A stretch of 64,000 nt of DNA. Source: Flavobacterium sp. 245. GTDB taxonomy: Bacteria > Bacteroidota > Bacteroidia > Flavobacteriales > Flavobacteriaceae. Shown here piece after piece: positions 43,493-52,104 of the stretch. The first letter of the stretch is position 1. Every line of letters begins with the position of its first letter. The notes beneath the pieces are model-generated. The model saw nothing but the letters and a program-made list of their open reading frames with translations. It did not search any database and was not told where the DNA came from. A program made the translations under genes and the position numbers. The stretch is from positions 62,001 through 126,000 of the forward strand of contig NZ_SNXB01000011.1 of assembly GCF_004362055.1 (NCBI RefSeq). Reading direction: 5' to 3'.

Positions 43493-44764
43493 ATGACAAA
43501 AGAACGTTTAACCTCGCTGGATGTATTTAGGGGATTTACTATTTTATTGATGACGATAGTAAACAATCCGGGAAGCTGGTCTTCTATATATCCGCCATTA
43601 GAACACGCCGAATGGCATGGCTGTACGCCAACTGATTTAGTATTTCCTTTTTTTGTTTTTATAATGGGAACTGCAATACCTTTTGCAATGCCGGTAAAAC
43701 ATTTTGACGGAGCTGTTTTTAATAAAATCTTGGTTCGTTCGTTACGAATTTTCTGTTTAGGATTGTTTTTGAGCGTTTTCAGCAGAATCCATTTATTTGG
43801 TTTAGAAGGAATTCCGTTATTAGGAGTGAGATTAGTTATTGCATTTGCGGTAGCTTATGCCCTTTTAGGAAACTTTTCGATGAAAGTCAAAACCATTCTT
43901 GCGGTAGGAATTTTTATAATACTGCTTTCTTTAGCCTTTAGCGGTTTAGAACATTTTGAAGATACCCGAATTCCAGGTGTTTTACAGCGAATTGCAATTG
44001 TTTATTTCTTTAGTGCTATTCTATATCTAAAAACAAATTTAAAAACACAGCTTGTAGTTTTAGCGACACTTTTAATTGGCTATTGGCTTTTGATGGCTTT
44101 TGTTCCAGTTCCTGGATTTGGTCCTGCAAATTTTGAAAAAGGCACTAATCTGGCCGCTTGGTTAGACGATACACTTTTAAACGGACATTTATGGGTTGCT
44201 TCTAAAACTTGGGATCCAGAAGGAATTTTAAGCACATTGCCTGCCATTGGAACAGGAATTCTTGGAATGTATATTGGTCAATTACTAAACGCGCAAGCAA
44301 GCAAAACCCAAATTCTAAAAAAGACGGCAATCACTGGAGTAGTTTTAGTAATTGGAGGTTTGCTTTGGAATATCATTTTCCCAATAAATAAATCGCTTTG
44401 GACAAGCTCTTATGTTTTATACACTGCCGGAATCGGTACTTTATGTTTAAGTTTATTGTATTATATAATCGACATTCAAGGGTATAAAAAATGGAGCAAA
44501 TTGTTTTTAATCTGGGGAGTAAATCCAATGATTGTTTTTTTCTTTTCAGGTGTAATTCCGAGAGTTCTTACTGCTATTAAGGTTCAAAATCCAGAAATTG
44601 GCGGAGAAGAAATTAGCCTTCAAACTGCAATTTATAAACATGGAATTGCACCTTGTTTTGAAAATCCGCTGAATTCTTCATTGGCTTTTGCCTTGGCTTA
44701 TGCAGCTTTCTGGTCCATTATACTTTGGATTTTTTATAAGAAGAAATTGATTTTTAAAGTTTAG
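43493..44764 (+). CDS. NagX/HGSNAT-like multi-pass membrane protein (DUF5009-type)
   Basis: The 423-residue protein has about 11 membrane helices. It begins with the family signature LTSLDVFRGFTILLMTIVNNPGSW near residue 5 and has HAEWHGCTPTDLVFPFFVF near 37 and the conserved RIPGVLQRIAIVYF near 163. Relatives include human heparan-alpha-glucosaminide N-acetyltransferase and the NagX proteins of GlcNAc gene clusters, whose role is unproven. Membrane acetylation of glucosamine residues or transport is possible. It starts 49 bp after the NagZ fusion and closes the plus arm. Confidence 0.88.
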   Translation: MTKERLTSLDVFRGFTILLMTIVNNPGSWSSIYPPLEHAEWHGCTPTDLVFPFFVFIMGTAIPFAMPVKHFDGAVFNKILVRSLRIFCLGLFLSVFSRIHLFGLEGIPLLGVRLVIAFAVAYALLGNFSMKVKTILAVGIFIILLSLAFSGLEHFEDTRIPGVLQRIAIVYFFSAILYLKTNLKTQLVVLATLLIGYWLLMAFVPVPGFGPANFEKGTNLAAWLDDTLLNGHLWVASKTWDPEGILSTLPAIGTGILGMYIGQLLNAQASKTQILKKTAITGVVLVIGGLLWNIIFPINKSLWTSSYVLYTAGIGTLCLSLLYYIIDIQGYKKWSKLFLIWGVNPMIVFFFSGVIPRVLTAIKVQNPEIGGEEISLQTAIYKHGIAPCFENPLNSSLAFALAYAAFWSIILWIFYKKKLIFKV

Positions 44765-44782
44765 TTTTAATATCTTTTTTTG

Positions 44783-44912
44783 CCACGAATTACACGAATT
44801 TTCACGAATGTTTTTTTTGTTAGTTATAAAATTAATCAGTGGAAATTTGTGAAATTTGTGGCTATTTTTTTTAAATACGTTGCGTAGACGCACTGCTGTG
44901 CGCCTCTACGGA
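44783..44912. repeat. Dispersed palindromic repeats downstream of the NagX-like gene
   Basis: GCCACGAATTACACGAATTT (44783-44802) faces a degenerate AATTTGTGAAATTTGTGGC (44844-44863). A second hairpin, CGTAGACGCAC-TGCT-GTGCGCCTCTACG, lies at 44883-44910. The latter is related to sequences near 24940 and 25133. Confidence 0.75.
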
Positions 44913-44936
44913 TATGCGCGGTGGAAACGAAATAAA

Positions 44937-44976
44937 AAAAAACGCACTTCAGAACAATCTGAAGTGCGTTTTTTAG
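44937..44976. terminator. Bidirectional terminator
   Basis: AAACGCACTTCAGA and TCTGAAGTGCGTTT form a long stem around ACAA with A and T runs on either side. It lies before the stop of the MutS-like gene and shares the CTTCAGA core of the seven-copy family. Confidence 0.85.
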
Positions 44977-44992
44977 TTCTAATTATCCAAAA

Positions 44993-46255
44993 CTAATTAA
45001 ACTGCAAAAGTTTATTCAGTCCTTCTTTTTCAAATAAAATTCGGCCGACTTTAATATCTGACCAGCCTTTTTTTAATTTATAAGTAAATGTTGGAATATT
45101 GTCGATCAGTTCGCAGTCCAAATAATAAGTTGAAACCGATTCGTTTGTTAAATCCTTTAATTCTTGAATATGGGTCGAAATTAAAAAATAAGAATTAGAA
45201 TATGCCCCAACCCCATTTATAGTTCGGGTACAAATTTCTAAAGCATCTTCAACATTTGTACCGCTAAAAAGTTCATCAAAAACAACAAAACATCTTTTCC
45301 CGTCTGCCGCTTTTAAAACCACATCTTTGAGGTTCACAACTTCGGTCATAAAATGACTATAGCCGTTTAAAATATCATCACGCTTATTAATTCCGATTGA
45401 GAAATCAGTACAAAATGGAATTTCCGCGTTGCCTGCTGGAATTCCTAATCCGAGATTTCCTAAATAAATACACAAACTGACTGATTTAAGAAAGGTTGAT
45501 TTTCCAGACATATTTGGGCCATTTAATACAATTACATTATTAATTGCCGTAAAACTATTTTTGATTGGACTATCAATTAAAGGATGGTAAAAATCATCTA
45601 TCACAAGACTTTTATCCGTTATAACAGGAAAAATAAATTCGCGATCAATAATGGTTTTGCTAATCGATAGATAAGATTCAAACAAAAATAAATCATCCCA
45701 AAAGGTTCCAATTTTTCCTTCTACCTGTAAAGCCGAAATTTTAGCTACTATTTTTTTTAGGTGCTTGCTTTTTAATTGTTTTTCTCTAATTATATACTCA
45801 TATTTCCTCAGTTCAAAAACAGAAAGAAAAGACAATATTCTGTTCAAATCTTTTCTATACGGTTCTGGAAAGTGTATTAAATTAAGTCTTGAAAAACAAG
45901 TCGACTCTAATCGACGAAAAAATAAGATCAGCTGATGTATTTTATTATGCGTCAAGATTTCATCGGCAGTTGGTCCAAAAAACAGAAAGCGCTTCCAGTT
46001 TAAATTCTCTTCTTTAAAATTATTCAAGAAATAGTGAACTTCATTTACATATAAAACTGTATAGGAATAGTTTTTTAAAACCTCTTTATTTAAGACAAAT
46101 CCTTTCAGAATATTTTGTCTTTCAATAATTTGATTTTTAGCTTTTAAAGGCGTTTCTAAAATAGTAAGGATTTTTTTCTTCGTAAAGCTATTTAAAGAAA
46201 AATCAAAAATAGGCAATACTTCATCTTTTATGTTTAAATCTTGAATATTGTTCAT
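44993..46255 (-). CDS. MutS-related DNA-binding ATPase
   Basis: The 420-residue protein contains only the MutS core helical region and the C-terminal ATPase domain. Visible are the Walker A loop NGPNMSGKSTFLKSVSL near residue 250, Walker B FVVFDELFSGTNVEDALEI near 316, and the conserved FLISTHIQEL near 355. It lacks the N-terminal mismatch-recognition domains and any Smr domain, so it is neither MutS nor MutS2 proper but belongs to a short Bacteroidota MutS-like group of unknown role. It is divergent from the DUF4494 gene with a 343-bp gap. Confidence 0.9.
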   Translation of the reverse strand: MNNIQDLNIKDEVLPIFDFSLNSFTKKKILTILETPLKAKNQIIERQNILKGFVLNKEVLKNYSYTVLYVNEVHYFLNNFKEENLNWKRFLFFGPTADEILTHNKIHQLILFFRRLESTCFSRLNLIHFPEPYRKDLNRILSFLSVFELRKYEYIIREKQLKSKHLKKIVAKISALQVEGKIGTFWDDLFLFESYLSISKTIIDREFIFPVITDKSLVIDDFYHPLIDSPIKNSFTAINNVIVLNGPNMSGKSTFLKSVSLCIYLGNLGLGIPAGNAEIPFCTDFSIGINKRDDILNGYSHFMTEVVNLKDVVLKAADGKRCFVVFDELFSGTNVEDALEICTRTINGVGAYSNSYFLISTHIQELKDLTNESVSTYYLDCELIDNIPTFTYKLKKGWSDIKVGRILFEKEGLNKLLQFN

Positions 46256-46540
46256 ACTTACTATTTTCGAGTTATACGTAATTGTTTTTAGGCCGGCATT
46301 TAATACTTGTTTAAGCTAAAGTAAGAAAATTATATACAGAATCATGAAATACAGAGTTGTAAAATTTAAAAAATAATATTATTTTAACAAATAAAACACT
46401 TCATCTTCATTAAAAAACGGCCAAATACACAATTATAAAAATTGTTGTTACAAATAGCCTCAAAAACCATTTAATCTTAAACATTAAACAAAAAATTAAA
46501 AAGAAGCACTTATTTCAAATTGTGAATATCTATTTTCAAA
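46256..46540. other. Divergent intergenic region, no gene seen
   Basis: The region is very AT-rich with no supported ORF or strong palindrome. It must hold the MutS-like gene's promoter; the DUF4494 promoter lies just after it. Confidence 0.4.
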
Positions 46541-46575
46541 TTTGAATCGTATTTTATCAGTAAAATCTATCTTTG
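46541..46575 (+). promoter_or_regulatory. Promoter of the DUF4494 gene
   Basis: TTTG (46541-46544) and TATCTTTG (46568-46575) match the Bacteroidota -33 and -7 boxes with a 23-bp spacer. They overlap the upstream part of the longest ORF, which supports the inner start at 46599. Confidence 0.6.
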
Positions 46576-46598
46576 GCATCCTTAAAAATTACAAAAAA

Positions 46599-47150
46599 AT
46601 GAGCGCAATTTGGTACGAATGCAAAGTAAAATATAGAAAAACTGATGAAACGGGCGGACAAAAAGTTTTAACCGAACCCTATTTGGTTGATGCTTTGTCT
46701 TATACAGAAGCTGAAAAAAGAATGACTGAAGAAATGGCCGCTTACACTAGTGAAGAATTTAAGATCACGGCTATCAAAGTGGCAAATTATGCCGAAATTC
46801 ATCCGTTTGAAAATGCGGACAGATGGTTTAAATCTAAAATCACTTTAATTGCTTATGACGAAGAAAGCGGAAAGGAAAGAAAAACAAGCATGTATATGCT
46901 AATTCAGGCAAATGATGTTCGCGAAGCTTTTGACAACACACTTCACGTAATGAAAAATACAATGGGCGAATATTCTATTCCGGCTATTACAGAAACAGCT
47001 ATTATGGATGTTTTTCCTTATTTTAGCGGTGAAGAAGGCGAAACAGAAATGCTGGAACGATTCAACGCGCTTAAAGCTTCAAAACCTGCAACTGCCGAAG
47101 TTCAGGATGCAATGGAATTTGATCCTGCTTATTTAGAGGAAAACCTTTAA
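46599..47150 (+). CDS. DUF4494 domain protein
   Basis: The ATG at 46599 gives 183 residues beginning MSAIWYECKVKYRKTDETG. The upstream extension overlaps a promoter and is rejected. DUF4494 phrases are LTEPYLVDALSYTEAEKRM near residue 24 and TAIMDVFPYF near 150. The family is nearly confined to Bacteroidota, lacks a signal peptide and has no known function. A bidirectional hairpin terminator follows it. Confidence 0.88.
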   Translation: MSAIWYECKVKYRKTDETGGQKVLTEPYLVDALSYTEAEKRMTEEMAAYTSEEFKITAIKVANYAEIHPFENADRWFKSKITLIAYDEESGKERKTSMYMLIQANDVREAFDNTLHVMKNTMGEYSIPAITETAIMDVFPYFSGEEGETEMLERFNALKASKPATAEVQDAMEFDPAYLEENL

Positions 47151-47181
47151 ATTCAAGACATTTTCTAATAAAATTGAAAAT

Positions 47182-47219
47182 AAAAAAAAGCAAAATAGAA
47201 TTCTATTTTGCTTTTTTTT
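47182..47219. terminator. Bidirectional terminator
   Basis: This is a perfect palindrome built from AAAAGCAAAATAGAA and TTCTATTTTGCTTTT, with A and T tails. It lies between the convergent DUF4494 gene and the exported-protein gene. Confidence 0.85.
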
Positions 47220-47232
47220 ATTTTATACTATC

Positions 47233-47649
47233 TTAATAAAGCATTTTTGCCAGTGGCGTTACTGCCGAAGCTGATTTTGGCAATAATGATGTAAGTGCAT
47301 CAAATTGTGTTGGACTTATATTCTTTTTCATTTTGGCTATAAAAGACTCTCTATTGGCAGTCATTTTAGAAGTATAACCCGCCTTATCAGTAGCCATTGT
47401 AGGCAAAATATTCTTCTTTTTATTTAGCGTTTCATTTACCAATGAATTTACCACCGGTTTTTGAGCATCAGTTAATTTCAATTTTGGAGATAAGACTCCC
47501 ATAACCTGATTCGAGATACTGGCAACATCAAAAGCAGGAACTGCTGTTGTCGACGCCTTACTGGCCGCTTTTGTAATATCTCCTACACTTTGCGCATTTG
47601 CAAATGAAATTGTCCCTAAAAGGACTGCCACAATCCATATTTTTTTCAT
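47233..47649 (-). CDS. Small exported helical protein, unknown
   Basis: The 138-residue protein has a signal peptide (MKKIWIVAVLLGTISFANAQ). The mature part is rich in Ala, Thr and Lys, predicted helical, with LSPKLKLTDAQKPVVNSLVN and a repeated FIAKMKKNISPTQFDALTSL segment. This resembles periplasmic helical proteins that respond to stress, but no family is recognised. It is monocistronic, with a terminator 13 bp past the stop and a TAAAGGTA sequence (near -7 consensus on the minus strand) at 47681. Confidence 0.75.
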   Translation of the reverse strand: MKKIWIVAVLLGTISFANAQSVGDITKAASKASTTAVPAFDVASISNQVMGVLSPKLKLTDAQKPVVNSLVNETLNKKKNILPTMATDKAGYTSKMTANRESFIAKMKKNISPTQFDALTSLLPKSASAVTPLAKMLY

Positions 47650-47782
47650 GGTATTTTCTTATAAAGTTATTGCTTGATATTAAAGGTAGTAAAAATGTCA
47701 ATTCAACTCCCATTTAAAATTCATAAATATCTAAACAACTGCGCTTTACAAAACAAAACAACTCCATTGAGTCTAATTTATT

Positions 47783-47936
47783 TTTTTATTCAACACATAG
47801 AAACATAGATTCCATTTGTCGAAAAGAGCTAAAAAAGAAACTAGTTTCTAACACATAGCCAACTATGTTTGTTTAAAACAAGTGAAACGCCTTTTTTAAG
47901 CATGCTAAATTTATGTTTCTATGTGTTTGAATAATT
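47783..47936. repeat. Long imperfect inverted repeat (ACACATAGAAACATA type)
   Basis: TTATTCAACACATAGAAACA (47787-47806) faces AAATTTATGTTTCTATGTGT (47907-47926) followed by TTGAATAATT. The arms are about 28 bp around 100 bp. The 47650-48062 gap holds nothing else I can identify apart from the presumed promoter of the GT39-like gene. Confidence 0.75.
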
Positions 47937-48062
47937 GCACACAACGGGTTATATCTCAATATTCAAAAATCAAAATAAATCCTATCTTAGTACAGAATTA
48001 AATGTTGATTTAAAACCACTTACAAGACAAACGCCAAACAAACCTAAGAAACCAAAATCTAC

Positions 48063-49589
48063 ATGACTAAAAAAACATTTATTTTAATTGGGTTTATCAT
48101 TTTAAAATTCGCACTTCAGTATCTATTGTTAAGTCCGGAATATGATTTGCAACGCGATGAATATCTGCATCTGGATCAGGCGCATCATTTGGCTTGGGGC
48201 TATTTATCCGTTCCGCCTGTAACTTCCTGGTTTTCGTATATCATTTATTTGCTCGGAAATTCTATTTTTTGGGTTAAGTTTTTCCCTGCCCTTTTTGGCG
48301 CTTTGACACTTTTAGTTGTTTGGAAAACAATCGAGGTATTAAAAGGAAATTTATTTGCATTGATTCTAGCTGCAACTTGCATTTTATTATCCGCCCTTTT
48401 ACGATTAAACATGCTTTTTCAGCCCAATTCTTTAGACGTTTTATGCTGGACCACTTTTTATTTTGCAGTGATTCAATACATCAAAACCGAAAAAGCAAAA
48501 TGGCTTTATGCAGGCGCAATAATATTTGCTTTTGGTTTTCTCAATAAATACAATATTCTTTTTCTTTTAATTGGACTTTTGCCTGCGCTTTTGGTTTCAA
48601 AACAAAGAAAAATCGTTGCAGATAAGAATCTTTATTTTGCTTTGATTTTGGGATTGATTTTAATTCTTCCCAATCTTTTATGGCAGTATAATAATCATTT
48701 CCCGATTGTACATCACATGAAAGAATTGGCCGAAACACAGTTGGTAAATGTTGACAGAGCTGGATTTTTAAAAGAACAATTACTGTTTTTTATTGGCGGC
48801 TTTATTGTTATTCTTTCGTCACTTTATGCATTGCTTTTTTATAAGCCTTTTGCAAATTATAGATTCTTCTTTTTTTCGATTGTCTTTACTCTTTTGGTTT
48901 TTATTTATTTCAAAGCCAAAGCTTATTATGCGATTGGTCTTTATCCAATTTACATTGCATTTGGTGCGGTTTTTTTAGGAGAAATATTAAAAGCAGGATG
49001 GAAACGTTTTTTACAGCCGGTATTAATTTTGATTCCGCTTTTGCTTTTTATTCCAATTTACAACGTCGCGTTTCCGAATAAAACACCGGAGGAAATAATT
49101 GCAAAACCGGAGCAATACAAAAAACTTGGAATGCTGCGCTGGGAAGACGGAAAAGATCATGAACTGCCTCAGGATTTTGCCGATATGCTCGGATGGAAAG
49201 AACTTGCACGAAAAACAGATTCGGTTTATGCCTTATTTCCAAAATCCGAAAATACATTGGTGCTTTGCGACAATTATGGTCAGGCGGGAGCTATTAATTA
49301 TTATACCAAAAAAGGCATCAAAGCTGTTTCTTTTAATGCCGATTATGTTAACTGGTTTAATTTGAATATCTATTACAAAAACCTCATAAGAGTAAAAGAA
49401 TTTGAAGAAAACAGCACTGAATTTGCAGAAACAAGTCCGTTTTTTCAAAAAGCTGTAATTGGCGGCCAAATAACAAACAAATATGCCCGCGAATACAAAA
49501 CCACAATTTTTGTTTTTACCAATGCTAAAATAAATATCAATCAAAGATTAGCTCAGGAAATTAAAGAAGAAAAAAATTACGACAAGTAA
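48063..49589 (+). CDS. GT39/ArnT-like membrane glycosyltransferase
   Basis: The 508-residue protein has about 11 membrane helices. The first loop carries LLSPEYDLQRDEYLHLDQAHHL (residues about 22-43), where the DE motif corresponds to the catalytic Asp/Glu of the PMT/ArnT superfamily. A soluble C-terminal domain (from about residue 350) includes LCDNYGQAGAINYYTKKG. Such enzymes transfer sugar from a polyprenyl phosphate to protein or lipid on the outer face of the inner membrane. The acceptor is unknown. The next gene starts 3 bp after its stop. Confidence 0.88.
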   Translation: MTKKTFILIGFIILKFALQYLLLSPEYDLQRDEYLHLDQAHHLAWGYLSVPPVTSWFSYIIYLLGNSIFWVKFFPALFGALTLLVVWKTIEVLKGNLFALILAATCILLSALLRLNMLFQPNSLDVLCWTTFYFAVIQYIKTEKAKWLYAGAIIFAFGFLNKYNILFLLIGLLPALLVSKQRKIVADKNLYFALILGLILILPNLLWQYNNHFPIVHHMKELAETQLVNVDRAGFLKEQLLFFIGGFIVILSSLYALLFYKPFANYRFFFFSIVFTLLVFIYFKAKAYYAIGLYPIYIAFGAVFLGEILKAGWKRFLQPVLILIPLLLFIPIYNVAFPNKTPEEIIAKPEQYKKLGMLRWEDGKDHELPQDFADMLGWKELARKTDSVYALFPKSENTLVLCDNYGQAGAINYYTKKGIKAVSFNADYVNWFNLNIYYKNLIRVKEFEENSTEFAETSPFFQKAVIGGQITNKYAREYKTTIFVFTNAKININQRLAQEIKEEKNYDK

Positions 49590-49592
49590 AAA

Positions 49593-50117
49593 ATGATTGA
49601 TTTCAGTACAATTGACTACTTAAAATCAGGAAATGAAAAGCAAATTCTGGCTTATGAAACTTTAATTAAAAACAAGGTTTTAGAAGTTCTTGCGGAATTT
49701 AATCCAATTCTCGTTGGCACAATTCCAATAAATATCGACATTGAAAACAGTGATCTTGATATTATTTGCTATTGGCAGAATAAAAGTCATTTTATTGAAA
49801 AAATCACTTCTCTATTTAAAAACAAACCTGCTTTTGAAATCAGGGAAGCAATCATAAATCAGCAAGAATCGATAATCAGCAGTTTCAAATTAGATAATTT
49901 TGAAATAGAAGTTTTTGGGCAAAATATTCCAACCAAAAATCAAAATGGCTACAGACACATGATTATCGAGCATCAAATTCTGCAGTCAAGAGATGAAATC
50001 TTTCGCCAGGAAATCATAAAACTCAAGAAAAACGGCCACAAAACGGAACCCGCTTTTGCTAAATTATTAGGTTTAAAAAATGATCCCTATTCCGAATTAC
50101 TTGATTACAAGATCTAA
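49593..50117 (+). CDS. DUF4269 nucleotidyltransferase-fold protein
   Basis: The 174-residue protein has the phrase LVGTIPINIDIENSDLDIIC near residue 40. The GT...DxD pattern here matches the metal-binding loop of minimal nucleotidyltransferases, as expected for DUF4269. No signal peptide is seen. It probably acts on a small cytoplasmic substrate or RNA, but no reaction is known. It lies 3 bp after the GT39-like gene and is likely co-transcribed without an obvious functional link. Confidence 0.88.
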   Translation: MIDFSTIDYLKSGNEKQILAYETLIKNKVLEVLAEFNPILVGTIPINIDIENSDLDIICYWQNKSHFIEKITSLFKNKPAFEIREAIINQQESIISSFKLDNFEIEVFGQNIPTKNQNGYRHMIIEHQILQSRDEIFRQEIIKLKKNGHKTEPAFAKLLGLKNDPYSELLDYKI

Positions 50118-50200
50118 TTTTAAAACCTAAAAAACACAATTCACTATATATCAATTAGTTATATTTTAATTTATTTAAATAAAAATATTTCACTAATTCC

Positions 50201-50231
50201 TTTGTAAAACTGTATTTAGTGCTTATCTTTG
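50201..50231 (+). promoter_or_regulatory. Promoter of tRNA-fMet copy 2
   Basis: TTTG (50201-50204), a 19-bp spacer and TATCTTTG (50224-50231) match the Bacteroidota primary sigma consensus exactly. The -7 box and leader are shared with copy 1; the -33 part is not. Confidence 0.8.
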
Positions 50232-50243
50232 CACCCGAAACAT

Positions 50244-50316
50244 CGCGGGATAGAGCAGTAGGCAGCTCGTCGGGCTCATAACCCGAAGGTCACAGGTTCG
50301 AGTCCTGTTCCCGCTA
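50244..50316 (+). tRNA. Initiator tRNA-fMet (CAT), copy 2
   Basis: The 73 bases are identical to copy 1 at 4019-4091, with anticodon CAT, the same C1/T72 mismatch and the GGG/CCC anticodon stem. The identity extends upstream through the leader and downstream through the terminator. Confidence 0.96.
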
Positions 50317-50323
50317 CTAAGAC

Positions 50324-50355
50324 AAAAAGCTTCAGAGAAATCTGGAGCTTTTTTT
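50324..50355 (+). terminator. Terminator after tRNA-fMet copy 2 (AGCTTCAGA family)
   Basis: AAAAGCTTCAGA-GAAA-TCTGGAGCTTTT with a T run, the same hairpin as after copy 1 and after tRNA-Glu. Confidence 0.9.
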
Positions 50356-50439
50356 GTTTACTTACCTTTATGATTTTCTTTACGGGCACAGATTACAAAT
50401 CTACGCTATCGTTGTCTACATATCGGATCGATCGGAGTT
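50356..50439. repeat. Duplicated tRNA-trailing block (second copy of 4131-4213)
   Basis: CGGGCACAGATTACAAATCT, CGCTATC and TTGTCTACATATC match the sequence after tRNA-fMet copy 1 with few changes. GCACAGATT-ACA-AATCTACGC forms a small hairpin. Similarity stops at GATCGG, just before the stop of the next minus-strand gene. Confidence 0.8.
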
Positions 50440-50441
50440 TT

Positions 50442-50801
50442 TTATTCTATCACCAGATTCAAATATGTGTTTCCGTCTTCACCAATATATTCAGAATTAA
50501 ATACTCGTTTCCCAATAATTGATTTCACTGCTTTCTGAACATCCTCTAAATCTCCTCCCAATTCTAAATTCACATTTTTTTCTGTATTAAATGCATCTTC
50601 ATCTATAAAATCAGAAACATGTAAATAAAACTTATCAAGTATGTCTTCAAGTGGATATTGAGAGCTTTCGTTTTCTTCTAGATCAAAATTCAATGCAAAA
50701 ACATAAATATCTTCCTCTTTATTTCTGTAAATATTACTTTCTATAAATTCGTAATCTGCATTACTATACTTATCAAGATTAATGTGTTTAATATTTTTCA
50801 T
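50442..50801 (-). CDS. Uncharacterised cytoplasmic protein, 119 residues
   Basis: The protein is acidic (many Glu and Asp, for example NFDLEENESSQYPLEDILDKF) with no signal or membrane segment. The alternating pattern EEDIYVFALNFDL and a C-terminal NLELGGDLEDVQKAVKSIIG with NTYLNLVIE suggests a small alpha/beta domain. It could be an immunity-type or accessory protein, but no family is recognised. It is convergent with tRNA-fMet copy 2, as the accessory cassettes are with copy 1. Confidence 0.6.
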   Translation of the reverse strand: MKNIKHINLDKYSNADYEFIESNIYRNKEEDIYVFALNFDLEENESSQYPLEDILDKFYLHVSDFIDEDAFNTEKNVNLELGGDLEDVQKAVKSIIGKRVFNSEYIGEDGNTYLNLVIE

Positions 50802-50904
50802 TCGTACTTTATGTGTTGGTTATATTCTGATTTACTTATTTTTATTAGCTCGTGCCAGCGGATAATAGTAAAGCATGATTTAACAGTTCCTAGTGTAATT
50901 TCCT

Positions 50905-51130
50905 CACACTCTCCGAAGTGTCCCTCATTCATGCTACGCAATCCCGAAAACCTTCGCTACTGACTATCCGCCCTTTCAAACAAATATAATCTGAAAAACG
51001 AAAACTTCTCAAAATCTAAGACTTTTATCAGGTTTACAACTTCTTAGATATAAAAAAATTGTGCAAAGTCAGTCGCGAAGGCTTTCGGGATTGCACAGGT
51101 TTTCATGGTAACACTTCGGAGAGCAGGGGA
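50905..51130. repeat. Large inverted repeat, about 65-bp arms
   Basis: The left arm contains CTCTCCGAAGTGT, CGCAATCCCGAAAACCTTCG and CTACTGACT. The right arm, read in reverse, contains CTCTCCGAAGTGTTA, GCAATCCCGAAAGCCTTCGC and GACTGACT. The arms differ by scattered substitutions and small gaps and enclose about 100 bp. No ORF lies inside. It fills most of the gap 50802-51266. Confidence 0.8.
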
Positions 51131-51266
51131 CTTTTTACTATGATAAATTGCAGATTTTCAAACCTAAATTTTGAGACCCATAAAAATATTTAAAAAAAAA
51201 TGCTTTTTTGAGGTAACAATTAAACTAGTACTGCATCAAAAGGTAAACTTTAAAAAATTAAATGTC

Positions 51267-52103
51267 ATGAAAACGAAATCTATTTTAATTATCGCATTTA
51301 TTCTCCTTGTCTCAAAATCTGTTTTTTCTCAAACTGCTTTCAAGGTAGAGGTTAAAGGAAAAGGAGCTCCTGTCTTGTTATTCCCTGGTTTTGGCTGTAC
51401 AGGAGAAGTATGGAATGAAACAGTAGCCGAACTTTCTAAAAATTACGAATGCCACATTTTTACTTTTGCAGGATTTGGCAATGTTCCCCCAGTTGAAGGA
51501 CCTTGGCTATCCACCGTAAAAGATCAGGTCATTTTTTATGTAAAAAGCAAAAAAATAAAAAATGCGGTGTTGATCGGCCATAGTCTCGGAGGAACTTTAA
51601 GTTTGTGGCTAGCATCCGAAGAAACTGATTTATTCAAACAGTTAATTCTCGTTGATGCTTTACCCGCAAGTGCCGCTTTAATGATTCCTAATTACAAAGG
51701 CGAAGCTATTCCTTATGATAATCCGCAGAGTAAAATGATGTTGGCTATGGATCAAAATGCTTTTAATGCAATGAATTCACAATTAACCTCTTACATGTGC
51801 CTGAACAAAGAAAAACAAAAAACAATCAATGATTGGATGAATAGTGCCGATAGAAAAACTTATGTTTATGGTTATATTGATATGCTTAATTTAGACCTGA
51901 GAAAAGAAATTTCCAAAATCAAAATTCCAGTAGTAATTTTAGCTGCAACAAATCCAGATCTTACTACTGTACAAAAGACTTATAAAGTCCAGTACGAAAA
52001 TCTGCCATCCGCTAAAATTCTGTATGCATCAAAAGCAGCGCATTTTGTAATGTACGATCAGCCGGAGTGGTTTATAGAAAATGTAAAATCAGAATTAAGA
52101 TAA
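51267..52103 (+). CDS. Exported alpha/beta hydrolase
   Basis: I start at 51267 (MKTKSILIIAFILLVSKSVF signal peptide, 278 residues); the longer frame to 51171 lacks support. The fold is shown by VLLFPGFGCTGEVWNE (oxyanion region near residue 37), the nucleophile elbow IGHSLGGTLSLW near 100, VDALPASA, and the catalytic His in KAAHFVMYDQPEWF near the C terminus. The substrate is unknown. The sigma-factor gene starts 1 bp past the stop, an unusual pairing that suggests the hydrolase belongs to the same response. Confidence 0.88.
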   Translation: MKTKSILIIAFILLVSKSVFSQTAFKVEVKGKGAPVLLFPGFGCTGEVWNETVAELSKNYECHIFTFAGFGNVPPVEGPWLSTVKDQVIFYVKSKKIKNAVLIGHSLGGTLSLWLASEETDLFKQLILVDALPASAALMIPNYKGEAIPYDNPQSKMMLAMDQNAFNAMNSQLTSYMCLNKEKQKTINDWMNSADRKTYVYGYIDMLNLDLRKEISKIKIPVVILAATNPDLTTVQKTYKVQYENLPSAKILYASKAAHFVMYDQPEWFIENVKSELR

Positions 52104-52104
52104 C

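Noticed and set aside
46542..46598. Upstream extension of the DUF4494 protein
   Set aside because: The extension overlaps a good TTTG / TATCTTTG promoter, and the homologous part begins at the inner ATG.
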